Source: Gillisella taibaishanensis (lineage in GTDB: Bacteria; Pseudomonadota; Alphaproteobacteria; Rhizobiales; Rhizobiaceae). Taken from it: a stretch of 64,000 nucleotides of DNA. The position numbers were made by a program, and so were the translations under genes. The DNA is taken from assembly GCF_001938985.1 (NCBI RefSeq), contig NZ_MKIN01000021.1:682001-746000 (forward strand), written 5' to 3'. A model generated the notes under the pieces. That model saw only the letters and a list, made by a program, of their open reading frames with translations. It was not told where the DNA came from and did no database searches. This document shows positions 55,270-62,694 of the stretch, piece after piece (the first letter of the stretch is position 1; each line of letters opens with the position of its first letter).

Positions 55270-56487
55270 TTAAGACTGCAGGCGATGCGCTCGCCAGGCC
55301 GCCACCATTCCAGCAAATCCGAACACTGAGAACACGAGGAAGCTCGCGCCATAATGGCCGGTTAGCGCATAGAGCGCGGCAAAGCTGGAGGGACCGACGA
55401 TGACCCCGATGAAGGTGTAAACCAGGGCGCCGCCGGTGATTGCACCAACCCGCGCCTCCGGCGCATGATGCGCAACCTCCGCCAGGAGAACGCCGTTCCA
55501 GCCAATGGTGACTGAGCCGATCAGCACGAAAAGGCCAGCCTGCAGGATCGTGGGCAGATCGTTCAGCCAATAGAGACCGGCAAAACCCGAACCTCCCAAC
55601 AGACCGAGCAGCGAGAGCGTTAGCAGGCCACCGCCGAGACGGTCTGCGACGACGCCCCAGAACACACGTCCGAAGGCACCGGCGCATTGCATGCCGGCCG
55701 CGACCGCGCCAGCCGCTAAAAGCGACCAGCCGGCATCATGCACCAGCGCCACCACAGCAAAGGCCGAAGCCGAAAGCTGCATGGCGGAATAGGCGAAACC
55801 CAACCCACTCAGCGTGCGCAGCGGCCTGCTTTTCCAGATGATCGATTGCTCCTCGCGAAAGCCGCGCCCTAAAGAGGCGGGCTTTGCCGTATGCTTCGGC
55901 TCAGCCGGATGGATGAAGGCAAGCAGACCCATCGTGACGAGCGGCGCAAGCGCGCCCAGCAGCAAGGCTTCATGCCAACCGAAATGCGCCGTCAGATAGG
56001 GAAAGGCGAAGCTTGCACAGAGACCGCCCAGAGGAACTCCCGCCTGCTTGAGCGAGAAAACGATATTGCGCCGGTTCTGCGGGGTCACACGGCTCAGCAT
56101 TTCCGAAGAGGCCGGATTGTTCAACCCATAGCCGAGACCGATTGAAAGCGAGGCCAGCAACATGACAGGCACCAGGCCCGTGGCAATCCCTGCAAAGCCG
56201 AGCGCTACGCAACTCAGCGCCACATGCTCGACCCTGACCGGACCATAGCGTTGCACCAGGCTTCCCGCCACCGCAGAAGACAGCATGCCTGACGTGTAGA
56301 TTAGGCTGATCTGGTAGCCGATCCAGTGGGCACCGATCTGCATGTCGCCCGCTACTGTCGGCGCGATGGCCGTCAACGCCAGCACGCTTGCGGTGGCAAC
56401 CACCTGAATGAGCGTTGCCACGGCAAGCGTTTGCGAAAGCGAGGACACCGGCGCAAGACGCCGCTCTCCGGCAAGAATGTCCGACAT
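55270..56487 (-). CDS. MFS transporter
   Basis: A 405-residue major facilitator with about 12 helices. TLIQVVATASVLALTAIAPTVAGDMQ is helix 1; AGSLVQRYGPVRVEHVAL is the loop 2-3 motif; GRVFWGVVADRLGGGLLTLSLLG is its copy in the second half. The pattern resembles MFS carriers of small organic solutes (CynX/NimT-like and others). It lies between the importer operon and the GntR gene and has operator S3 in its promoter, so it belongs to the regulon. It may export a product or import a second substrate. Confidence 0.85.
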   Translation of the reverse strand: MSDILAGERRLAPVSSLSQTLAVATLIQVVATASVLALTAIAPTVAGDMQIGAHWIGYQISLIYTSGMLSSAVAGSLVQRYGPVRVEHVALSCVALGFAGIATGLVPVMLLASLSIGLGYGLNNPASSEMLSRVTPQNRRNIVFSLKQAGVPLGGLCASFAFPYLTAHFGWHEALLLGALAPLVTMGLLAFIHPAEPKHTAKPASLGRGFREEQSIIWKSRPLRTLSGLGFAYSAMQLSASAFAVVALVHDAGWSLLAAGAVAAGMQCAGAFGRVFWGVVADRLGGGLLTLSLLGLLGGSGFAGLYWLNDLPTILQAGLFVLIGSVTIGWNGVLLAEVAHHAPEARVGAITGGALVYTFIGVIVGPSSFAALYALTGHYGASFLVFSVFGFAGMVAAWRAHRLQS

Positions 56488-56523
56488 GCTGGAAACCTTG
56501 GATTGCCTGGATAAATTGAGTAT

Positions 56524-56535
56524 TTGTCCGTACTA
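56524..56535. promoter_or_regulatory. GntR-type operator S3
   Basis: TTGTCCGTACTA shares the nine-base core TGTCCGTAC with S1 and S2. It lies between the divergent MFS and GntR genes, 37 bases before the MFS start and 100 before the GntR start, which fits autoregulation. Confidence 0.55.
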
Positions 56536-56634
56536 ACTGATTTCAGCAGACCGCGCAATATCCCGGCTTCAAGCGTGGCCTTGCCGGAAACTGTTTGATT
56601 CTCTTGCGGAAAACCTGTTGATAGGGGCAATCGA

Positions 56635-57441
56635 ATGGATCTGGGCATGACAGCGATCGACGGGCAGCCGCAAGCAGACGAGGCAGAGGCAAGCGAAATG
56701 CAATGGCGGCCAGAGCTCGCCACCGCGCCGCTCTATCTTCAGGTCGCCCATCATCTGGAAGCGCGCATCCGCAGCGGCGAGTTCCCCGTCGGCTCACTTT
56801 TGCCCACCGAAAACGAGCTTGCCGCAGCCCTCGGCGTCAGCCGCCAGACCGTGCGCCAGGCGATTGCGACCCTGCGGTCCGGCGGCCGACTGTCTGCCAG
56901 GAAAGGCGTGGGCACAAGGGTCGAGGCCGGGATGGACGTCGCCCGTCGACACTTCATCGCCCACTCGCGCTCCGAACTATTCGAGGTGGCGAGCAAGACG
57001 GAATTCGTGATCTCCCACAAGCAGGAAATTGCCGCCCAGGGCCGACTAGCCGTGGAGCTTGGCTGCCGGGCGGGCCGTCGCTTTCTGCACATGACCGGCG
57101 TGCGCTATACCGCAGGCAGGCAAAAGACCTTTTCCTGGAACGAAGTCTATGTCGACGCCCGCCTCGCTCCGGCAGTGAAGGACGTCGATGTGGCAAAATC
57201 TGCGATTTTTCACCTGATCGAGGAATATACCGGCGAGATGATCCATGAGATCCAGCAGGACATCAAGCCTGTTGCACTAACTGCCGAAATCGCCGACCGG
57301 ATCGGCTGCAAGGAGGGCGATCTCGCCCTCCAGGTCACGCGGCGCTACTACGCAAGCGGCCGACGGTTGATAGAATACGCCTTCCAGATTCTGCCCGCCG
57401 ACCGCTTCACCTACACGACGACGCTGCGCGCCGAAAACTGA
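56635..57441 (+). CDS. GntR family regulator, HutC/UTRA type
   Basis: A 268-residue regulator. The winged-helix GntR domain is at about residues 27-95 (LYLQVAHHLEARIRSGEFPVGSLLPTENELAAALGVSRQTVRQAI), followed by a UTRA ligand domain (about 115-260, ending RLIEYAFQILPADRFTYTTTLRAE). HutC-type members respond to small metabolites such as urocanate. It lies centrally in the 48991-61853 cluster, and GT-n-CGTAC motifs typical of GntR sites lie before the importer, the MFS gene and the RutA-like gene. The start could also be the ATG at 56647. Confidence 0.9.
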   Translation: MDLGMTAIDGQPQADEAEASEMQWRPELATAPLYLQVAHHLEARIRSGEFPVGSLLPTENELAAALGVSRQTVRQAIATLRSGGRLSARKGVGTRVEAGMDVARRHFIAHSRSELFEVASKTEFVISHKQEIAAQGRLAVELGCRAGRRFLHMTGVRYTAGRQKTFSWNEVYVDARLAPAVKDVDVAKSAIFHLIEEYTGEMIHEIQQDIKPVALTAEIADRIGCKEGDLALQVTRRYYASGRRLIEYAFQILPADRFTYTTTLRAEN

Positions 57442-57587
57442 TCTTTTCCGTCAAAACGCTGCCGCTTTCGGCATTTGCGCAGGATTTGCGCCACGGGCCA
57501 GGCACGCTTTTCGGCGATTTGCCCAAAAATTATTCAAGCCTAATTTTAAGACAAATTTAGTCTGGACAGCCGGAAGGTTTTTTGCAT

Positions 57588-57599
57588 AAGTTCGTACAT
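57588..57599. promoter_or_regulatory. GntR-type operator S4
   Basis: AAGTTCGTACAT matches S1/S2 in 10 of 12 bases and lies 44 bases before the RutA-like start. It places the rightward catabolic operon under the same regulator as the importer operon. Confidence 0.6.
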
Positions 57600-57642
57600 A
57601 CAAAATTCGATCAGGTTTAAAACCGGCAAAAGGGGAACCGCA

Positions 57643-58728
57643 ATGGATATCGGAGTCTTCATTCCCATCGGTAACAATGGCTGGCTGATCTCGACGGCAG
57701 CGCCGCAGTACAAGCCAAGCTTCGAACTCAATAAGGAAGTCGTGCAAAAGGCCGAGAGCTACGGGCTCGACTTCGCGCTCTCGATGATCAAGCTGCGCGG
57801 CTTCGGCGGCCAGACGGAGTTTTGGGACTACAATCTGGAGTCCTTCACGCTGATGGCGAGCCTTGCCGCCGTCACCACGCGTATCAAGCTGTTTGCCTCG
57901 ACTGCCGTACTCACCATGCCACCGGCCATCGTGGCGCGCATGGCTACAACCATCGATACTATCGCGCCGGGCAGGTTCGGCGTCAACATCGTCTCCGGCT
58001 GGCAGATGGCGGAATATGACCAGATGGGCATCTGGCCGGGCGACGATTATTTCGGCTACCGCTACGATTACTCGACCGAATACGTACAAGTCATGAAATC
58101 ACTCTGGGAGAGCGGCTCCTGCACCTTGGAAGGCAAGTACTTCACCATGAAGGATTGCCACATGAAGCCGATGCCGGAGCACAAGATCGAGATCGTTGCG
58201 GCCGGCCAAAGCCCACGCGGCATGAAATTTGCCGCCGACTACGCCGATTACAACTTCGTCATGGGCACAGGCATCAACACGCCAACGGCCTATGCGCCGG
58301 GCAACGAGCGGCTGCTGGAGGCTTCAGCAAAGAGCGGTCGCGATGTGGGCTCCTATGTGCTGTTCATGGTGATCGCGGACGAAACGGACGAGAAAGCCGA
58401 GGCGAAATGGGAAAGCTACCGCTCCGGCGCCGATGTTGACGCGCTAGCATGGATGGCGGATCAGGGCAGCAAGGACGCGACCGCCGACGCCAGCTCCACT
58501 GGCCGCCATATCAATCTTCCCGAGGGTGCTGTCAATTTCAACATGGGCACGCTGGTCGGCTCCTATGCCAAGGTCGCCCGCATGCTGGATGAGGTTGCTG
58601 CGGTCCCAGGAACCAAAGGCATCATGCTGACCTTCGATGACTTCCTCATAGGTCTCGATCAGTTCGGCCAGCATATCCAGCCGCTCATGGCCTGCCGTAG
58701 CCAGCTCAACGCGATGGCGGCGGAATAG
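57643..58728 (+). CDS. RutA-like FMN-dependent pyrimidine-type monooxygenase
   Basis: A 361-residue luciferase-fold, flavin-dependent monooxygenase. The sequence is strikingly close to E. coli Rut[20 protein letters not shown] opening, [74 protein letters not shown] and [18 protein letters not shown] are almost the same in RutA. RutA opens the uracil ring between N3 and C4 using FMNH2 and oxygen. The other rut genes (B, C, D, G) are absent here, so a related cyclic amide or imide may be the substrate. AGGGGAA lies before the ATG. Reduced flavin would come from the protein at 48991. Confidence 0.9.
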   Translation: MDIGVFIPIGNNGWLISTAAPQYKPSFELNKEVVQKAESYGLDFALSMIKLRGFGGQTEFWDYNLESFTLMASLAAVTTRIKLFASTAVLTMPPAIVARMATTIDTIAPGRFGVNIVSGWQMAEYDQMGIWPGDDYFGYRYDYSTEYVQVMKSLWESGSCTLEGKYFTMKDCHMKPMPEHKIEIVAAGQSPRGMKFAADYADYNFVMGTGINTPTAYAPGNERLLEASAKSGRDVGSYVLFMVIADETDEKAEAKWESYRSGADVDALAWMADQGSKDATADASSTGRHINLPEGAVNFNMGTLVGSYAKVARMLDEVAAVPGTKGIMLTFDDFLIGLDQFGQHIQPLMACRSQLNAMAAE

Positions 58729-58733
58729 TCCCT

Positions 58734-60242
58734 GTGGATGCTTCGAAGGCAAGCCATGCGAGTGCCTGGATCGATCCGCTGGAACTGGTCGATCCGAGCA
58801 CATCCAAGGACATGATGGAGGCTAGGCTCGCAAGAGCCAGCTTCCCCGTTCCAGCCTCACCCACTGCACAAGTCCTCAGCGTATCCATCCTTGATGCTGG
58901 CGTGTTAGACCTGCTCGCCGCCTATGCCGCCGGCAGCCTGACACCGTCAGATGCATTCGACGCATTGACGCATGCCATCGCCATCAGCCGGGCAGGCAAG
59001 GAGGCTGTGCTGCGGCTCACAAACGGCATTGCCGAAAGTCTCGCCGAAAGCGACAGACGGTGGCGCGAGGGCACTGCTCGTCCGCTGGAAGGCATGTTGT
59101 TCGGCATCAAGGATATCATCGACGTCGCTGGCACGATGACCAGCTGCGGCTCGCTTCTGACCGGCGACCGCATTGCCCCCGCCGATGCCGAGGTGGTGGC
59201 GCGACTGCGCTCGGCAGGCGCCATACCGCTTGCTATGCTGGCCACGACGGAATTTGCCTGCGGCGGTCCGCACAACCCGCGCTTTGGCGCGGTCACCAAT
59301 CCCTGGGACCCAAGCCGCTGGACTGGCGGCTCCTCCACCGGATCAGGGGCAGCACTTGCTGCCCGGCTCATGCCGCTGGCGCTTGGGACCGATACGGGCG
59401 GCTCGATCCGCGTCCCCTCCTGCTGGTGCGGCACGACGGGGCTGAAGCCGACTCACGATCTCGTCTCTCGAGCCGGCGTTGCGCCGCTCTCCTGGACGCT
59501 TGATCACGTGGGGCCGATGGCGCGCAGTGCCCGCGATGTGGCGCATGTCTTGCCGTTCATGACGGCAAGATCAGGCGTGCACCCTGCTCAGACATCGCCA
59601 AGGGGTTTGCGTCTCGGCATTCCCGGCAACTGGTTCACGGAGCGGGTCGATACCCGCGTGCTTGAGAACTGGCGGACAGCCCTTGGCGTTCTGGAATCGC
59701 AAGGATACGAATTGATCGACCTGCCGCCCATCGACATCGCAAGCATGCACGCGGCCGGGTGGACGATCCTGCTGTCGGAACTGGCAAGCCTGCAGGCCCG
59801 CAACATCGATCAAGCCGAGCGGTTCGATCCCGGGCTGCTCATTCGCCTCAAGCAGGGCATGGCAATTTCGGCCAGAGATTACGGTGAGGCCCTGCAAAAG
59901 CGCGCTACCGCCCAACGGCAGTTTCTGGCGCTGTTCGAGACGGTCGATCTGATCGTCACTCCAGGGGTTGGCGGCGAGGCCGGATCGCTGGAGACGCTAT
60001 CGGTCGATGTGGATGGAGAAGCCCTCCCCTTCCAGGAGGTGATTTCCCGCAACACCATGATCTTCGACTTCCTCGGCTTTCCCGCCCTGATGCTGCCTTC
60101 CGGCCTCGGAAGACAGGGATTGCCGACCGGCATCCAGATCGCCGGACCGCCGGGAGCTGATTATCGCTGCCTGGAACTCGGCATGCTCTATCAATCCTTG
60201 ACCCACCATCATCGAAACCAGCCGTCGGGTCCTGCCCGGTGA
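58734..60242 (+). CDS. Amidase signature family hydrolase 2
   Basis: A 502-residue amidase-signature enzyme. The triad is Lys126 (FGIKDII), the cis-serine in GGSSTGSGAA (200-201) and nucleophile Ser224 in TDTGGSIRVPSCWC. The N-terminal 60 residues are not part of the core and are less certain: a GTG at 58734, five bases after the RutA-like stop, gives the full frame, while ATG at 58815 is an alternative start. Its place directly after the RutA-like gene suggests it hydrolyses the ring-opened amide or ureide. It differs clearly from the amidase at 49554. Confidence 0.87.
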   Translation: MDASKASHASAWIDPLELVDPSTSKDMMEARLARASFPVPASPTAQVLSVSILDAGVLDLLAAYAAGSLTPSDAFDALTHAIAISRAGKEAVLRLTNGIAESLAESDRRWREGTARPLEGMLFGIKDIIDVAGTMTSCGSLLTGDRIAPADAEVVARLRSAGAIPLAMLATTEFACGGPHNPRFGAVTNPWDPSRWTGGSSTGSGAALAARLMPLALGTDTGGSIRVPSCWCGTTGLKPTHDLVSRAGVAPLSWTLDHVGPMARSARDVAHVLPFMTARSGVHPAQTSPRGLRLGIPGNWFTERVDTRVLENWRTALGVLESQGYELIDLPPIDIASMHAAGWTILLSELASLQARNIDQAERFDPGLLIRLKQGMAISARDYGEALQKRATAQRQFLALFETVDLIVTPGVGGEAGSLETLSVDVDGEALPFQEVISRNTMIFDFLGFPALMLPSGLGRQGLPTGIQIAGPPGADYRCLELGMLYQSLTHHHRNQPSGPAR

Positions 60243-60329
60243 GCTGACGCATGCCCGGTCCGGCTTGCAACAGGGATGGACCTCCCTATGCTGCCCGCAC
60301 CCAAAAAGCCGACAAAACAGGAGGAAACC

Positions 60330-61190
60330 ATGGCTGACCCCAAGCTGAGACAGGCGCTTGAACGAAAAGAATTCATTCTTGCCCCTGGCGTATTCGACCT
60401 CATCTCGGCGCTGATTGCCGATCAAAGCGGCTTCAAGGCACTTTACGTCACCGGTTACGGCACCGTCGCCTCCTATCTCGGCCTGCCGGATGCGGGCCTT
60501 GCCACCTACCGCGACATGCTCGAGCGCATCGCGCAAATCGTCAAAATGACCAAGACGCCCGTGATTGCCGATGCCGATACTGGCTATGGTGGTCTGCTCA
60601 ACATCCGCCATACGGTGCGCGGCTATGAGACGGCGGGCGTAACCGCAATCCAGATCGAGGACCAGGAATTTCCGAAGAAATGCGGACACACGCCGAACCG
60701 CCGCGTCATTCCGCTCGAGGATATGGTGCGCAAGATCAAGGTCGCCTGCGACAGCCGTTCCAGCGCCGACTTCCTGATCATCGCCCGCACCGATGCCCGC
60801 ACAAGCCTCGGCCTCGATGAGGCGCTGCGCCGCGCGCAAGCCTATGCCGAGGCAGGCGCGGATATACTCTTCGTGGAATCGCCGGAAAGCGAAGCGGAAA
60901 TGCAGGCAATTTCGGCACGTATCGATGCACCGCTGTTTGCCAATATGGTCAATGGCGGCCGCACGCCACTCCTCTCGGCACAGCGTCTGCAGGAGATCGG
61001 CTATGCCGTGGCCATTCACCCAGCGGTCGGCTTCCTCAGCGCCGGAGCCGCCCTTTCGGCAGCCTATCGCGACCTCAAGGACAACGGCATTACCTCGCCG
61101 GAGATCGACCTCTATTCCTTTGCCGAATTCAACACGTTGCTGGGCTTTGAAGATGTCTGGGAGTTCGAGCGGCGCTACGCGGAAATTTAA
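60330..61190 (+). CDS. Isocitrate lyase/PEP mutase superfamily lyase
   Basis: A 286-residue lyase. It has GVFDLISALIADQSGFKALYVTGYG near the start, the metal-binding ADADTGYGG (about 80-88), IQIEDQEFPKKCGH with the catalytic KKCGH loop (116-120) and ARTDAR. This is the layout of methylisocitrate lyase, 2,3-dimethylmalate lyase, oxaloacetate hydrolase and PEP-mutase relatives, all of which act on 2-hydroxy or 2-oxo diacids. AGGAGG precedes the ATG at 60330. It lies in the rightward operon after the amidase, so it probably cleaves the carbon skeleton left after nitrogen is removed. Confidence 0.88.
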   Translation: MADPKLRQALERKEFILAPGVFDLISALIADQSGFKALYVTGYGTVASYLGLPDAGLATYRDMLERIAQIVKMTKTPVIADADTGYGGLLNIRHTVRGYETAGVTAIQIEDQEFPKKCGHTPNRRVIPLEDMVRKIKVACDSRSSADFLIIARTDARTSLGLDEALRRAQAYAEAGADILFVESPESEAEMQAISARIDAPLFANMVNGGRTPLLSAQRLQEIGYAVAIHPAVGFLSAGAALSAAYRDLKDNGITSPEIDLYSFAEFNTLLGFEDVWEFERRYAEI

Positions 61191-61211
61191 AATCAGAGCG
61201 GGAGTAACACA

Positions 61212-61853
61212 ATGGGGACGGCTTTGGATCAGGATCTTGGTGATAACTACCGTGCCGCCTACAGCAACAGGGTCGGCTTCGGCAAACGCCCTGCGCTGGT
61301 GCTGATCGACTTCGCCAAGGCTTATTTCGATCCCGATTGCATTCTCTATGCCGGCGTTGAGGCCGCGCTTGCCTCAGCACTGCGTCTGCGCGAGGCAGCC
61401 CATAAGGCTGACATCCCCGTTGTCTTGACGGAAGTGACCTATCAGCCGGGAGGTCGCAATGGCGGCCGCTTCTTTGAAAAGGCCAAACCGCTGGCCTGCT
61501 TCGTAAAAGGCGAGAAAACTGCCGAATTCGCCGATGGCCTGGTTCCGGTCCCCAAGGATATCGTCGTCTCCAAGCAATATCCCTCCGCGTTTTTCGGCAC
61601 GTCGCTCGCCTCCACCCTCACCGCCATGGGCATCGATACCGTCGTGCTCACAGGTCTGACGACCAGTGGCTGCGTCAGGGCAACCTGCGTCGATTCCATG
61701 TCGCATGGTTTCACAACGGCTGTCGTGCGCGAGGCCTGCGGCGATCGCCATCCGGCGCCGCATGAGGCCAACCTGTTCGACATGAACGCCAAATACGCAG
61801 ATGTCGTCTCAGAGGATGAGGCACTGGCCTATTTCACCAGCGCTCTAAAGTAG
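61212..61853 (+). CDS. Isochorismatase-fold cysteine amidohydrolase
   Basis: A 213-residue hydrolase with the Asp-Lys-Cys triad: Asp33 in LVLIDFAKAY, Lys121 in VVSKQYPSAF and Cys154 in TTSGCVRAT. This marks the N-carbamoylsarcosine amidase/maleamate amidase/RutB branch. It looks nearer to N-carbamoylsarcosine amidase than to RutB, which lacks the GLTTSGCVRAT wording. It would release ammonia and CO2, or ammonia alone, from a carbamoyl or amide intermediate. It ends the rightward operon, 21 bases after the lyase, and is followed by a perfect hairpin terminator. Confidence 0.9.
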   Translation: MGTALDQDLGDNYRAAYSNRVGFGKRPALVLIDFAKAYFDPDCILYAGVEAALASALRLREAAHKADIPVVLTEVTYQPGGRNGGRFFEKAKPLACFVKGEKTAEFADGLVPVPKDIVVSKQYPSAFFGTSLASTLTAMGIDTVVLTGLTTSGCVRATCVDSMSHGFTTAVVREACGDRHPAPHEANLFDMNAKYADVVSEDEALAYFTSALK

Positions 61854-61881
61854 GGTTTGAGCAGGAACGCATTAAAGCAAG

Positions 61882-61909
61882 CAAGGCCGCTCCAATTGGA
61901 GCGGCCTTG
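61882..61909. terminator. Bidirectional hairpin terminator
   Basis: CAAGGCCGCTCC and GGAGCGGCCTTG form a perfect 12-bp stem around AATT, 28 bases after the amidohydrolase stop and 27 bases before the end of the convergent RraA-like gene. The whole element is a perfect palindrome, so it can stop transcription from both sides. Confidence 0.8.
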
Positions 61910-61936
61910 TAATCATCCGGTATTCCAGGTTGCCTT

Positions 61937-62662
61937 TCAGCGACCGTTCTTCTGCCGCCATTGCTCGTATTTCTGCTGGTACTCGTCCTTGGTGCAGGGA
62001 TAAAGTCCGATGATCGCCTCTCCGGCTTTGACCTGTTCCAGCACGAAATCCTCGTAGCTTTCCATGGCCGAGCATTCATCCGCCAGTTCCTCGGCAAGAT
62101 GCGCCGGAATGACCATGACGCCGTCCTTGTCGCCAACCAGCAAGTCACCCGGAAACACCGCGACATCGCCGCATGAGATCGGCACGTTGATGTCGATCGC
62201 CTCGTGATGGGTCAGGTTGGTCGGCGCGGACGGCCGAGCGTAGTAGGCGGGCATGTCGAGGGCGCCGATGCCTTCGGCATCGCGAAAGCCACCGTCAGAG
62301 ACGACGCCGGCCGCCCCGCGTAGCGCCAGCCGTGTGATCAGGATGGAGCCGGCCGTGGCGGCGCGGGCGTCCTTGCGGGCATCCATGACCAGCACATGGC
62401 CGGGTGGGCAGGTTTCCATGGCAACCCGCTGCGGATGGCTTGGGTCACGGAACACGGTGATCGGGTTGCGATCTTCACGCGCCACGATGTAGCGCAGGGT
62501 AAAGGCCTGACCAACCATGGTCTCGGATTTCGGAGCAACCGGCACCACGCCCTGGATGAACTGGTTGCGCAGCCCGCGCTTATACAGCGCCGTGGCAATC
62601 GAGGCCGTCGAGATTTTCTTATATTTGGCGCGGGTTGCGTCACTCAGAACATAGTCTGCCAT
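61937..62662 (-). CDS. RraA/HMG aldolase family protein
   Basis: A 241-residue RraA-like protein. VSDGGFRDAEGI (about residue 113) carries the Arg-Asp pair of the aldolase active site, and FPGDLLVGDKDGVMVIPAH is the family signature. Members such as 4-hydroxy-4-methyl-2-oxoglutarate aldolase cleave 2-oxo acids with a divalent metal and often decarboxylate oxaloacetate. True RraA proteins are shorter (about 160 residues), so this is the enzyme type. It follows a sugar-acid dehydratase gene by 32 bases on the same strand, so it probably acts on the 2-keto-3-deoxy acid formed there. Confidence 0.85.
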   Translation of the reverse strand: MADYVLSDATRAKYKKISTASIATALYKRGLRNQFIQGVVPVAPKSETMVGQAFTLRYIVAREDRNPITVFRDPSHPQRVAMETCPPGHVLVMDARKDARAATAGSILITRLALRGAAGVVSDGGFRDAEGIGALDMPAYYARPSAPTNLTHHEAIDINVPISCGDVAVFPGDLLVGDKDGVMVIPAHLAEELADECSAMESYEDFVLEQVKAGEAIIGLYPCTKDEYQQKYEQWRQKNGR

Positions 62663-62694
62663 GATCTATCCTTCTCTAAAAACTCTGATGGATC

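Noticed and set aside
57643..58728. Ordinary rut uracil operon
   Set aside because: RutA and a RutF-like reductase are there, but rutB, rutC, rutD and the RutG permease are not, and the neighbours are amidases and a lyase.
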